NCBI RefSeq assembly: GCF_014284255.1
Contig: NZ_JACOFV010000009.1
Location: 124,001 to 188,000, forward strand
Length of the DNA: 64,000 nt
From: Cognatundibacterium jejuense
Lineage (GTDB): Bacteria > Pseudomonadota > Gammaproteobacteria > Burkholderiales > Burkholderiaceae_D
Direction of reading: 5' to 3'
The translations under genes and the position numbers were made by a program. Positions 7,830 to 17,829 of this stretch are shown in pieces. Position 1 is the first letter of the stretch. Each line of letters starts with the position of its first letter. A model generated the notes under the pieces. It searched no databases, was not told the origin of the DNA, and was given only the letters and a program-made list of their open reading frames with translations.

Positions 7830-9947
7830 ATGCCAAATTTTCTTAAAGATCTTTTAAGTACCTTCAAACTCAGACGCATCGGTGTGCGCCTGGTTTTAAG
7901 CTATGGCATATTGCTCACTTTATTTATTGTTGTATTAATATTGCCTTTAGGGCAAATAAACAAAATGATGCGACTAGAGGATAAATTTGCGCACGAGGAT
8001 ATGCGTAAGTTACTGGTCGTACAGGAACTTGGATTGCTGACCGAAAGCGTCAGTAATGCCCTACCGCTACTGCTCACAGCCGCCAGAGATAAGCGCGAAC
8101 AACAATACGGCTTGGTTGATGAAAAAAATAAAAAAATTACCAGCTTGATCGCAACATTAGAACGCACACTTGACGACCCTAGCCAACAAAATAATTTAAA
8201 GCTACTCAAACAACGTCGAGATGCGTATCAAAAAATGTATCTTGACCTCGTCAACCTGCTCGAAGACGAGGGGCAGGAAGCAGCGACCAAAAATTTTTAC
8301 ACTGAGGTAGAACCGTCACTCAACGCCCTGTTAGCGATCTCATCCAGACTATTGCAAAATGAACAAGATTTAATTATCGAACACCAAAACCAGTCCCAAC
8401 AAGATCTAAAAAAGACCGGGATCATCGCCATTTTATTATCTATTCTTGCGGTTATAGTTGCTGCATTGCTTGCCTGGATCACGACCCGCAGTGTTGTGCG
8501 TCCTTTAGAACAATTGCAAACCCGAGCATTAAAGATTGCCGCCGGTGATTATCAAACGCAAATTCCAGTCAGCAACACAGAAGAAATCGCTAAAGTCGGA
8601 TTAGCATTGAATACCATGTCAAACGCAATTGCTTCTCGCGAAAAAGACATTGAACACCTGGCTTTTTTTGATGGGCTTACTGGTCTGCCGAATCGAACTT
8701 ATCTTTTAAAAACCATGGGGCAAGCCAATTTAAACGAGTACACGATTATTTTGATGGATTTGGCACGCTTAAAATCGGTCAACGAAACATTGGGGTTTGA
8801 TACAGGGGATTCAGTCATTCTGCATGTAGCACAACGAATTCAACACGTGATCGCTACCTCTCACATAGACTCGGTGCCCTTATTGGTCAAGTTAGCGGGT
8901 GGATCATTTGCGGTGATGATTCCTAGCAGAAATCAAACTACCATCGAAGACATTTATTTGCGTATTGATCAAGCCAACAATGAGCCCGTCAAATGTGAAA
9001 ATTACGCCGTCGATGTCGATCTGGTTTATGGCTTTGCATTGCAAGCAGAAGTACCCTTGCCTTTGATCCATTTGTTAAGAAATGCCGAAGTTGCCCTTTA
9101 CGCCGCGAAGCGTAGTTCAAAGAAACTTGCATGGTATAGCGACGCTCAGGAAGCGTCACGATTAAGCCATTTGAGCTTACTGTCTGACCTACGGACTGCG
9201 GTCAAGTCCAATGAATTGCAGATGTGGTTACAGCCGAAAATAAAATTCTCAACAGCACAGGTTTATGGCTTTGAAGCCCTGGTTCGCTGGCAACATCCAG
9301 CACGCGGTTTTATCTCTCCTGCAGAATTTGTCCCCTTCGCTGAAAGCACAGGTTATATAGGCATCATTTCTGATTGGATGTTAGAAAGCGCAGTCATCAA
9401 ACTAGCCGAATGGAAAAACATCCATCCAGATTTAAGCATTGCCGTCAATGTCAGTACGCATGACTTAAGAGACAAAAATTTACCTGACAGAGTCGCGAGT
9501 CTATTAACGCAATATAACGTTGATCCACACCATTTGAGGATAGAAATAACCGAGAGTGGGATTATGGAAGATCCGGACAGTGCCATAGAACTGCTCCACA
9601 GATTGCGGCAGACTGGAATTAGTTTGTCGATTGATGACTTTGGCACTGGTTATTCTTCACTTGCCTACCTGCAAAAGTTACCCGTCAACGAATTAAAAAT
9701 TGATCGTAGCTTTGTCACCAATATTGATCAGTTAAGTGATACACAACGCCTGGTTAAAACAATTATTGAGCTAGGTCACGGACTCAAGCTCAGCGTCATT
9801 GCTGAAGGCATAGAAACGGAACAAGAGCGGGCAATATTACAACAGCTGGGTTGCGATTGTATGCAAGGCTATCTGGTAAGTAAGCCACTTTACGGAAAGC
9901 AACTACAAGATTGGCTGGACAAGAGTTTGCAGATAGATATAATTTAA
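7830..9947 (+). CDS. Membrane HAMP-GGDEF(degenerate)-EAL cyclic-di-GMP phosphodiesterase
   Basis: Predicted c-di-GMP phosphodiesterase with a membrane sensor module. 705 residues from ATG 7830; a TTG at 7800 is an alternative start and neither has a clear ribosome-binding site. Order: TM1 (about 20-42), periplasmic helical region, TM2 (about 200-222), HAMP (RSVVRPLEQLQ), degenerate GGDEF, EAL. The GGDEF signature is replaced by GGSFA, so cyclase activity is unlikely. The EAL domain keeps its catalytic set: FEALVRW, NVSTHD, EITESG, IDDFGTGYSSLAYL, ELKIDRSF, AEGIE, QGYLVSKPL. First of a run of plus-strand signalling genes; the stimulus is unknown. Confidence 0.9.
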   Translation: MPNFLKDLLSTFKLRRIGVRLVLSYGILLTLFIVVLILPLGQINKMMRLEDKFAHEDMRKLLVVQELGLLTESVSNALPLLLTAARDKREQQYGLVDEKNKKITSLIATLERTLDDPSQQNNLKLLKQRRDAYQKMYLDLVNLLEDEGQEAATKNFYTEVEPSLNALLAISSRLLQNEQDLIIEHQNQSQQDLKKTGIIAILLSILAVIVAALLAWITTRSVVRPLEQLQTRALKIAAGDYQTQIPVSNTEEIAKVGLALNTMSNAIASREKDIEHLAFFDGLTGLPNRTYLLKTMGQANLNEYTIILMDLARLKSVNETLGFDTGDSVILHVAQRIQHVIATSHIDSVPLLVKLAGGSFAVMIPSRNQTTIEDIYLRIDQANNEPVKCENYAVDVDLVYGFALQAEVPLPLIHLLRNAEVALYAAKRSSKKLAWYSDAQEASRLSHLSLLSDLRTAVKSNELQMWLQPKIKFSTAQVYGFEALVRWQHPARGFISPAEFVPFAESTGYIGIISDWMLESAVIKLAEWKNIHPDLSIAVNVSTHDLRDKNLPDRVASLLTQYNVDPHHLRIEITESGIMEDPDSAIELLHRLRQTGISLSIDDFGTGYSSLAYLQKLPVNELKIDRSFVTNIDQLSDTQRLVKTIIELGHGLKLSVIAEGIETEQERAILQQLGCDCMQGYLVSKPLYGKQLQDWLDKSLQIDII

Positions 9948-10076
9948 AGAAGACAACATTTTCAGTGCGTCGTACAAAGAAGTGCAAATCTTTTGAAACT
10001 GGCACCAATCAACGCTTGCGGAGATCCTTTTCAGATTAAAGGCTGATCCAAAATTCGTAGAAAAGAAAGTGCAATT

Positions 10077-11636
10077 ATGTATTCACTTCGATTCCGCTTG
10101 ATTTCACTTTTTATCTTTGTCGTCACTGTCACACTGGCTATTTTTGGTATTTATGAATACGCCCATCTTTCTGATGAGCTTGAAAAAAACTTTACTGCCC
10201 ATCAAAAAGAAGTCATTTCTCGTCTCGAGACATCGCTGCCATCAACGTTGTGGAATATGGATGAATCCACGGCAGAAAAAATCACCAAAGCAGAAATCCA
10301 GAATGTCGACATCAGTGCGGTAGAGATACGTTCTACCGAAATGCCAGACGCGAGTTTTGTCCATGTCACTAAATCAGGAAATAGCAAACAAAACGGCCCG
10401 ATAAGCAAAGAATTTAACCAGTATCAGATAAGTGCCAAATTATTTGCAGAGATCACCAAACGAGATGCGTCTAAAGGCAACCACAAACCTCAAGCTCTGG
10501 GTGAAGTAATTGTCACGTTTTCTCATGACTATATCGATAAGAAGTTACGTGAAAATCTGACCCTGACATTGGTACAGATATTTATCCTCGACATCATTTT
10601 GATTATTGCATTAACACTGAGCCTTAAAGTTGTCTTTGACCCAATCAGATTATTACAAAGCGCCCTGTTTGAACTAAGTTCTCACGATGCAGAAGCAGTG
10701 ACTGAATTACCTGAGTCTAAAAGCCAGGAATTCGGAAAAGTGATACGAGGTTTCAATCTCGTATTGCGTAATTTAAAAAATATTATTGTTTTACAACGTC
10801 AGGCTGAAGAAGCAGCTCACGCAGCCGCCAAAGAAACAGAAGAAGCTTATATCAGTCTCAAAGCTGCGCAAAAATCTCTTCTGCAAGCAGAAAAACTGGC
10901 CAGTCTGGGTAGTCTGGTCGCAGGCATTGCACACGAAATCAATACCCCAGTTGGTGTCATCGTGACCAGCGCATCAGTGCTGTCCGAAGCCAGCCAGGAA
11001 ATCAATAAAAATATGGCCGGTGGCAACATTCGCAAATCAGACATGACAGCTTTTCTCACAACTGCGACCGAGAGCACACGCTTAATCATGAGTAACGCGG
11101 CACGCGCAGCCCATTTGATACAAAGCTTCAAACAAGTTGCGGTTGACCAAACCAGCGAACAGCGCCGCGAATTCGAATTAATTGAATTTTTAAACGACGT
11201 CACTACCAGTCTTAATCCTACATTAAGAAAAGCACACGCAAGTATTGATATAACAGGTCATAGCGACATTCATATGGATAGCTATCCCGGACTACTCGCA
11301 CAGGTGATCACAAATTTGACGATGAATGCCGTTACGCATGCGTTTTCAGAAGGAGCGAACGGAAAAATTCACATTGATGTGAGTTTGTCAGAGCCATCCG
11401 TCTACATTGATTTTCGGGATGAAGGTCACGGCATTCCCGAGGAATTCCTCGACAAAATTTTTGAACCCTTTTTCACGACGAAACGCGGACAAGGTGGAAC
11501 GGGTTTAGGTCTCAACATTGTTTTCAATATTATTACCAAGCAACTTTGCGGTACGATCACTGTACAAAACCATCCCGACAAGGGGGCATGGTTCAGAATC
11601 TGTATCCCTCGCGTGACAGAACAATTGCAAAAATGA
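10077..11636 (+). CDS. Membrane sensor histidine kinase
   Basis: Sensor kinase, 519 residues. TM1 at about 7-27, a periplasmic loop of about 130 residues, TM2 at about 161-183, a linker and a short coiled coil (about 235-275), then the phosphoacceptor helix SLVAGIAHEINTPVGV with His286, and a HATPase domain with N-box NLTMNAVTHAF, DEGHGIPEEF and GGTGLGLNIV. There is no receiver domain. The next gene, 94 bases downstream, is a response regulator with an HD-GYP output, so the two are a likely cognate pair; phosphorelay specificity is inferred from adjacency only. Confidence 0.9.
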   Translation: MYSLRFRLISLFIFVVTVTLAIFGIYEYAHLSDELEKNFTAHQKEVISRLETSLPSTLWNMDESTAEKITKAEIQNVDISAVEIRSTEMPDASFVHVTKSGNSKQNGPISKEFNQYQISAKLFAEITKRDASKGNHKPQALGEVIVTFSHDYIDKKLRENLTLTLVQIFILDIILIIALTLSLKVVFDPIRLLQSALFELSSHDAEAVTELPESKSQEFGKVIRGFNLVLRNLKNIIVLQRQAEEAAHAAAKETEEAYISLKAAQKSLLQAEKLASLGSLVAGIAHEINTPVGVIVTSASVLSEASQEINKNMAGGNIRKSDMTAFLTTATESTRLIMSNAARAAHLIQSFKQVAVDQTSEQRREFELIEFLNDVTTSLNPTLRKAHASIDITGHSDIHMDSYPGLLAQVITNLTMNAVTHAFSEGANGKIHIDVSLSEPSVYIDFRDEGHGIPEEFLDKIFEPFFTTKRGQGGTGLGLNIVFNIITKQLCGTITVQNHPDKGAWFRICIPRVTEQLQK

Positions 11637-11730
11637 AACGCCCTCGAAAAAATTGACAGTATCACCTGAAAATATCGGTTTTAAGGTTTAATATACTTGT
11701 AATCTCTTTACAGCAATGTTAAGGCGTATC

Positions 11731-13311
11731 ATGACAACGATCAATGACGACGAAGATTGGCTCAAAGAAGATGATGCTCCAGTGAGCTTGAGATCAAACA
11801 ATTTTTGGCGACTTTTAATTGTTGATGATGAGCCTGACATTCATGCCGTCACCCGCCTTGCACTCAATAAAATGAGCTACAAAGGTCGTGAAATAGAAAT
11901 ACTTTCGGCCTATTCCGGTAACGAAGCATTTGAGATACTGTCAAAAGAATCCGATATCGGCATGATCTTGCTCGATGTCGTCATGGAAACCGAAGATGCA
12001 GGATTGATTTTAGCAAAACGGATACGTGAAGAATTGCATAACGATATCGTGCGTATCATTTTACGTACCGGTCAGCCAGGGCAAGCACCAGAACAAAGCG
12101 TCATTGTCAATTATGACATCAATGACTACAAACTTAAGACTGAGCTCACCTCTCAGAAAATGTTCACTACGGTCATCTCATCCTTACGCGCATACGAAGG
12201 TTTGAAAACGATAGAAGCGAATCGCCGTGGTTTGGATAAAATTCTTGAAGCCGCAAGCAACCTGTATCAATTAGACTCACTCAAGGAGCTGGCATCCGGC
12301 GTGTTGACACAAATCGGCGCTATCCTCGATTTTGGCACTGATGGTGTTTTATGTGTCATGGAGTCTTCTTCCGCAAAAAAAGACCTTAATCCACTGGTCA
12401 TTGCCACAACCGGAAAATCGACTGAGATGTTAGGTGAAACAAGCTTGCCATCCAATCATCCCTGGACGCCAATGATACGCAAGGCGTTCGAAGAGAAAAA
12501 AAGTTTATTTACAAATGAAGTTGATGTTCTGCTGATACAAGCATCGCATGGCCATCAATTCGCAGTTGCGTTTACGCCATTGTGGCCATTGAGTGAGCTC
12601 GAATGCAGCTTACTCAGTGTGTTTTGCGACCGCATTGCTGCAGCATTCGATAATTTGCATGTATTTAATCTGCTCAAATCAACACAAGAAGCCACAGTCA
12701 TTGCGCTTGCTGATCTTGCTGAATCCCGTGACGCAACGACAGGTGGACATGTACGACGCGTATGCAGACTAACAGATGCAATCGCTGCCGAATTAAAAGC
12801 GGCAGATAAATTACCACCAGAGGCTGATTCCGATTTTATGGCCTTTGTCGGCATCGCCAGCATATTACATGACGTTGGAAAAGTAGGCATACCAGACGCC
12901 ATCCTTTTAAAACCAGGAAAGCATACCCCAGAAGAACGCATAGTGATGGAAGGGCATGCTTTAATCGGAGAAACCGTTTTGGCCAGAGCAGCCAAAATGG
13001 TCGAAGGTGCGAATAGCCTCAGCATTGGCGCCCAAATTGCAGGCGGCCATCATGAGCACTATGATGGCAATGGTTATCCTCGCCGATTGAAAGGCAAAGA
13101 GATCCCGCTCGCAGCACGGATCGTTGCGGTCGTCGATGTATTTGATGCCTTACTACACGCCCGCCCTTACAAACAGCCTTGGCCCTTACCAGATGTCATT
13201 GCTTATCTCAAAGAGCGCAGCGGTACGCAATTTGATCCCGACATTGTCTGGGCAATTATTAATTTTGTTGAGACAAACAATCCGGACTGGATTATTGCTG
13301 AAGGCCATTAA
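11731..13311 (+). CDS. Response regulator with DUF3369 and HD-GYP domains
   Basis: Two-component response regulator predicted to hydrolyse cyclic-di-GMP. 526 residues from the ATG at 11731, chosen because AAGG lies six bases upstream; an ATG five codons earlier (11716) has no such site. Receiver domain at about 27-150 with VDDEPD and phospho-acceptor Asp82 (LLDVVMET), a middle DUF3369 GAF-like domain, then a complete HD-GYP domain: LHDVGKVGIPDAIL, HALIGETVL, HHEHYDGNGYPRRLKG, AARIVAVVDVFDALL. The metal-binding residues look intact. Probably the partner of the kinase just upstream. Confidence 0.92.
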   Translation: MTTINDDEDWLKEDDAPVSLRSNNFWRLLIVDDEPDIHAVTRLALNKMSYKGREIEILSAYSGNEAFEILSKESDIGMILLDVVMETEDAGLILAKRIREELHNDIVRIILRTGQPGQAPEQSVIVNYDINDYKLKTELTSQKMFTTVISSLRAYEGLKTIEANRRGLDKILEAASNLYQLDSLKELASGVLTQIGAILDFGTDGVLCVMESSSAKKDLNPLVIATTGKSTEMLGETSLPSNHPWTPMIRKAFEEKKSLFTNEVDVLLIQASHGHQFAVAFTPLWPLSELECSLLSVFCDRIAAAFDNLHVFNLLKSTQEATVIALADLAESRDATTGGHVRRVCRLTDAIAAELKAADKLPPEADSDFMAFVGIASILHDVGKVGIPDAILLKPGKHTPEERIVMEGHALIGETVLARAAKMVEGANSLSIGAQIAGGHHEHYDGNGYPRRLKGKEIPLAARIVAVVDVFDALLHARPYKQPWPLPDVIAYLKERSGTQFDPDIVWAIINFVETNNPDWIIAEGH

Positions 13312-13379
13312 ATCCGAGAAATAAATTTAAAAGAACATGATCACCCCGCTTGTCGTGCTGTTGCCATGTAATTTTCGTC

Positions 13380-14096
13380 ATGAGAACCATCAAAACACTG
13401 ATCTGTTTTTTTATCGTCCTGGTTTCGTCGGGAGTTAATTGCGCTGAGCTGTTAGTTTTACTGAATGAAAAAAAACATAACTCTGACAGCGCAGCATCAG
13501 AACAAAGTTTTCAAATGGAGCTGGGCGAATTATTGGCGGAACGTACCCATCGCGTGGCAAAATTTGTAATGCGTCCGCGAAAACGTCTTGCCAACGCATT
13601 AGAGATGAATGAAGCTGATATTTTATGTGGCTATTTACCCGAATGGTTACCTGGAAATTTAGACTGGAGCGTGGGCTTTGTCGATGTTGGCGATTTGCTC
13701 GTAACAACATTACGTGTTCCTGCACCGGCAAATATTGAGGATATTGCGGGTCTTACAATTGGCACAGCAATGGGCTTTACTTACCCGGAAGTTGAGAAAA
13801 TTCTTGGCAACAAATTTGTACGTGATGACGGTCCTGGTGCAGAAGCAAATTTGCGGAAGTTAGCCGCAGGCCGATTTAATTACGCCATCATTAGCATGGC
13901 GACCCTGAATTATCACTTACGTGTGAACGATTTACATCTCAGCATTCACCCGCCACTCACTATCTCCAAATTTAAAAGCCAGTGCGCACTAGCAAAAAAT
14001 GGCACTCTGCGAGTGAGTGAAGTCAACAAAGTAATCTCAGATATTCAACATGATGGCAGCCTTGATAAACTTCTTAAAAAATATAATTATCACTAG
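13380..14096 (+). CDS. Periplasmic solute-binding-domain protein (SBP_bac_3-like)
   Basis: Exported protein of 238 residues from the ATG at 13380 with a signal peptide (MRTIKTLICFFIVLVSSGVN, cleavage near CAELL). The remainder resembles a single amino-acid-type periplasmic binding domain: the segments GYLPEWLPGN, TIGTAMGFTYPEVEKIL and the C-terminal VNKVISDIQHDGSLDKLLKKY are typical of the end of SBP_bac_3 domains. No ABC permease or ATPase is nearby. Its place right after the kinase and response regulator suggests a sensory accessory role, but that is only contextual. Ten extra codons upstream are possible but would spoil the signal peptide. Confidence 0.75.
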   Translation: MRTIKTLICFFIVLVSSGVNCAELLVLLNEKKHNSDSAASEQSFQMELGELLAERTHRVAKFVMRPRKRLANALEMNEADILCGYLPEWLPGNLDWSVGFVDVGDLLVTTLRVPAPANIEDIAGLTIGTAMGFTYPEVEKILGNKFVRDDGPGAEANLRKLAAGRFNYAIISMATLNYHLRVNDLHLSIHPPLTISKFKSQCALAKNGTLRVSEVNKVISDIQHDGSLDKLLKKYNYH

Positions 14097-14106
14097 AACC
14101 GTGTAA

Positions 14107-14154
14107 TATTATTCAATGTTTTATTCGATTTTTTATTCGATGTTTTATTCAATA
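14107..14154. repeat. Four-copy 12-bp AT-rich tandem repeat
   Basis: The 289-base gap 14097-14385 has no gene. At its left end a 12-bp unit close to TTTTATTCGATT is repeated four times (starts 14107, 14119, 14131, 14143; the first copy is degenerate). The rest is AT-rich and probably holds the promoter of the large kinase gene; no clear boxes are assigned. Confidence 0.6.
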
Positions 14155-14385
14155 TAACTTTGAATCTGATGCTGCACGAAATGCAAAGAGTAAAGTTTGA
14201 TTTTTAAAATAATAGTACTATGCAGGTTCTTATTGACGCATAGCAAGTGATCCCTATTTGAAACAAAAATAAAAGTAGCGAATGAAACCCATTTTTTAAT
14301 AATGAGAGATATTCGGCATTAACTTACTTTTTTGTATGTCTAGTCCCTATGCAGCTTGTCATTTTTTTAAATAAAGTTACTTTCT

Positions 14386-17300
14386 ATGCAATTGCCACGG
14401 CTTCCTGATGACGAAGAATATCGCGTAACTACCCTTCAGGAATGTGGACTCCTCGATACCCCACAAGAACAACGTTTTGACCGGTTGACACTGCTAGCCA
14501 AGCAAATATTCAACACACAGATCGTCTTAATTTCTTTAGTTGATGCCGATCGTCAGTGGTTTAAGTCCAGGCAAGGCTTAGAGGTATCTGAGACTAGCAG
14601 GGACATTTCTTTCTGCGGTCATGCAATTTTATCGGAAGAAATTCTTCACATTCCGGACGCACGCAATGATCTGCGTTTTTTTGACAATCCTCTGGTCGTC
14701 GGTGCCCCGCATATACGCTTTTATGCAGGAGCTCCTTTACATGCAAAAAATGGGCAACGTATAGGAACACTGTGCATCATCGACCCTGAACCAAGAACAC
14801 TGAGCCAGGACGAGCATATATTACTGCGCAATCTTGCCGATTGCGTGGAACATGAGATCGGCAATTTGCAATCGCAAAGACAGCATAATGCCCTGCTGAC
14901 GCTCACCAGAATTACCTCGCTGACCTTTCAGGATCCGCAAATCTTGCTACGCGAAACATTGGCACTTGGGTGCCAGTATTTAAAACTGGCTACTGGTGTC
15001 ATTTCGCAATTTCAGGGTAATGAAATCATTATTCAGGTCTATCATTCGAGTATTGGCAACGTCAAAGAGGGGCAGCGCTTTCTGAAAGAATTCACTTACT
15101 CAGACCTAGTCCACAAAGATCATGACGTGATTCATACGACTAACGCAAGTCAAAGTGAATTCAGCCGACATCAGAGTTATCAGCAATTCAAACAAGAAAC
15201 CTATATTGGCATTCCATTATTTTTAGAAGGAAGACGCTATGGCACCTTAGGTTTTTCAGACCCAAAAGCCAGAGCGCACGCATTCACTGAAGTTGAAATC
15301 GAATTTGTGAACGTGTTGGGAGATTGGGTGAATGGCACAATTAAACGTCAAGAACTCAATCGCTCATTGCAGCGTCAACAAAGTCTTAACGACGCAGTTG
15401 CAAAAGCACAATCACAATTTATCAAAGGTAAAGATCGCGGCAAAGGTTTCGATACACTGTTAATTAACAGCTTGAGGCTTACCCGAAGTGAATATGGATT
15501 TATCTGCGAAGTTTTGAAAAATCGCCACGGCGTTGCCTATTTAAAAGCCTATTCAATCTGCGATCTATCATGGGACGATACGACGGTAGAACTAAACAAA
15601 AGAGCTGTGCAGCAAGGACTTGAATTCCACGATCTGGATTTATTATTTGATCCCAGGTTGGATAAGAAAGCACCTGTTATTTCAAATAACCTGGCTTTTG
15701 AAAGACAAGTTGGTGACTTACCTGCTGATCATCCGCCGTTACGACATTTTCTAGCAGTACCCATACAGCATGATGGAGAAGTCGTTGCCGTCATGGGTAT
15801 CGCAAATTGTCCGGATGGTTACGATAAACTGTCAGTAGATTTTCTTCAGCCAGTCACCATCACCATAGGACAATTGGTGAATGCAGCCAGAATCCAGCGC
15901 CAACATTCACAAAGTGAACAAAGGCTGGCTAACATTATTGAAGGAACAAATATCGGTACCTGGGAGTGTCATATTCCTTCTGGCGTCACGATATTTAATG
16001 AACGCTGGGCTGAAATGTTAGGTTATAGCCTTGCTGAATTAAGTCCTACGACGGTCCAAACCTGGCTGGATTTATGCCATCCGGACGATGCAAAAATTTC
16101 TGCCGAAATGATAGACAAGCATTTCAATGGCGAATTACCGTACTTTGATCTGACCAGTCGCATGCGTCATAAAGATGGTTCCTGGGTGTGGATCAGAGAT
16201 CGTGGTTGCGTTGTTAGCTGGGATGAAGATGGAAGACCTTTAGTCATGTCAGGCAGCCATCAGGATGTCACCCAGGAGCGTATTGCTGAAGAAAAATTAG
16301 CCCATGCCTATGAACTGCTGGAACAATCAAACGCCGCCGCCCGCATTGGTACCTGGGAATATGATCTGTTTACCAGACAGGTGAACTGGAGTAGTGTCAC
16401 CAAACAAATTCATGAAGTAGAAGCCGACTATCAATGCAATACCGAACAGGCACTGAATTTTTATAAAGGAAAAGATAGCCGGGACCATATACGTCATTTG
16501 CTGACTGAGGCCGGCACATCTGGCTCCCGTTTCGATGCCGAATTTAAAATCGTAACCGCCAAAAAAAATGAACGCTGGGTCAGAATCATCGGACTGCCTC
16601 AGTTCAAAGAAAATTCAATCCGTGGCATTTATGGCACGCTTCAAGATATCAGTGATAGCAAGGCCAATGCTCAGGCGTTGCGGGATCAGGTAGCTCACAC
16701 GCAGGCGATTCTTGACAATGTACTTGATGGAATTATCACCGTGAATCATCTTGGTTTCATTGACGCCTTTAACTATGCGGCTGGCAATATTTTTGGCTAC
16801 AACAAAGACGAATTAATTGGCAAGCATTTTAGTATTTTATTACCGGCTAATGATGACCAAAACAAATCTACCTTTCCTTTTAGAATCGATAATGTTTCTA
16901 AGCTGATTGGTGTGTCACAAGAAATCGATGCCCGTAGGAAAAACGGCAGCGTTTTCCCGCTTGACCTATCAGTTTCTGCAGTTAAGCGACAAGGCCGCGC
17001 TTTGTACATTGGACTGATGCGCGACATCACCGAGCGCAAACGCCTTGAACTGATTAAAAATGAATTTATTTCTACCGTCAGTCACGAATTACGTACTCCA
17101 TTAACATCGATATCTGGTGCATTGGGGCTGATACTCGGTGGTGCCACTGGAACATTGCCAGAGAGTCTGACCCCTTTACTCAATATCGCTAGCAAAAATA
17201 GCCAGCGCTTAACCTTCCTGATTAATGATCTATTGGATATGGAAAAATTAAGCGCAGGTAAGATGCATTTTGATATGCAAGACTATGCGCTGGCACCATT

Positions 17301-17742
17301 GTTGACGCAGGCAATTGATACCAATGCTACTTTTGGTACACAAAGAGAAATTCATTTAAACCTGCATCAACCTATTCCTGACATTATTATTTCTGTTGAT
17401 AGCCAGCGTTTTATGCAAGTCATGTCAAATTTACTTTCGAATGCGATTAAATATTCTCCAGTCAATGAAACAGTCGATATCCGGGTAAGTCTGAATGATG
17501 TACGTGTTCGTATCAGCGTCAACGATCACGGCAAAGGCATCCCTAAAGAATTCCGCGACCGAATTTTCCAGAAATTCGCCCAGGCAGACTCCTCTGATAC
17601 CAGAGAAAAAGGTGGCACTGGCCTGGGATTAGCGATTTCCAGAGAATTGGTGGAAAACATGGGAGGAAGAATTGGATTTGACTCCGTCCTGGGACAGGGA
17701 GCGAATTTCTATTTTGAACTACCAATCGTCGCTAAAGAATAG
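14386..17742 (+). CDS. Soluble multi-sensor histidine kinase (GAF/PAS-HisKA-HATPase)
   Basis: Large kinase of 1118 residues with no predicted transmembrane segment. Order: GAF domain (about 25-165; SFCGHAIL, PHIRFYAGAPL, IGTLCIID), two further GAF-like regions (about 175-320 and 345-510), three PAS/PAC segments (about 520-645, 650-770, 780-885; PAC ends at SGSHQDVTQER, YGTLQDISDSK and GLMRDITERKR), then HisKA with FISTVSHELRTPL (His900) and HATPase with NLLSNAIKYSP, NDHGKGIPKEF and GGTGLGLAIS. No receiver or Hpt domain is fused and no response regulator follows. The input is presumably cytoplasmic (small molecule, light or redox), unknown. Confidence 0.9.
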   Translation: MQLPRLPDDEEYRVTTLQECGLLDTPQEQRFDRLTLLAKQIFNTQIVLISLVDADRQWFKSRQGLEVSETSRDISFCGHAILSEEILHIPDARNDLRFFDNPLVVGAPHIRFYAGAPLHAKNGQRIGTLCIIDPEPRTLSQDEHILLRNLADCVEHEIGNLQSQRQHNALLTLTRITSLTFQDPQILLRETLALGCQYLKLATGVISQFQGNEIIIQVYHSSIGNVKEGQRFLKEFTYSDLVHKDHDVIHTTNASQSEFSRHQSYQQFKQETYIGIPLFLEGRRYGTLGFSDPKARAHAFTEVEIEFVNVLGDWVNGTIKRQELNRSLQRQQSLNDAVAKAQSQFIKGKDRGKGFDTLLINSLRLTRSEYGFICEVLKNRHGVAYLKAYSICDLSWDDTTVELNKRAVQQGLEFHDLDLLFDPRLDKKAPVISNNLAFERQVGDLPADHPPLRHFLAVPIQHDGEVVAVMGIANCPDGYDKLSVDFLQPVTITIGQLVNAARIQRQHSQSEQRLANIIEGTNIGTWECHIPSGVTIFNERWAEMLGYSLAELSPTTVQTWLDLCHPDDAKISAEMIDKHFNGELPYFDLTSRMRHKDGSWVWIRDRGCVVSWDEDGRPLVMSGSHQDVTQERIAEEKLAHAYELLEQSNAAARIGTWEYDLFTRQVNWSSVTKQIHEVEADYQCNTEQALNFYKGKDSRDHIRHLLTEAGTSGSRFDAEFKIVTAKKNERWVRIIGLPQFKENSIRGIYGTLQDISDSKANAQALRDQVAHTQAILDNVLDGIITVNHLGFIDAFNYAAGNIFGYNKDELIGKHFSILLPANDDQNKSTFPFRIDNVSKLIGVSQEIDARRKNGSVFPLDLSVSAVKRQGRALYIGLMRDITERKRLELIKNEFISTVSHELRTPLTSISGALGLILGGATGTLPESLTPLLNIASKNSQRLTFLINDLLDMEKLSAGKMHFDMQDYALAPLLTQAIDTNATFGTQREIHLNLHQPIPDIIISVDSQRFMQVMSNLLSNAIKYSPVNETVDIRVSLNDVRVRISVNDHGKGIPKEFRDRIFQKFAQADSSDTREKGGTGLGLAISRELVENMGGRIGFDSVLGQGANFYFELPIVAKE

Positions 17743-17746
17743 AAAT

Positions 17747-17775
17747 TTCCGTGAAACGCACGACAAAGTTATAAT
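17747..17775 (+). promoter_or_regulatory. Probable sigma70 promoter of tsaD
   Basis: A perfect -10 box TATAAT lies at 17770-17775, with only a weak -35 (TTTCCG/TTCCGT at about 17746-17752). The predicted start of transcription is near 17782, which rules against the longer tsaD reading frame that would begin there and supports the ATG at 17830. Confidence 0.55.
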
Positions 17776-17829
17776 CCCGACTTGCGCAGTCTGATTGCGT
17801 CTTCACTTAATTTCTCAAAAAGTAGCTTC

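Noticed and set aside
12555..13025. 156-codon open frame on the minus strand opposite the HD-GYP domain
   Set aside because: It mirrors catalytic codons of a clear HD-GYP domain and has no own features.
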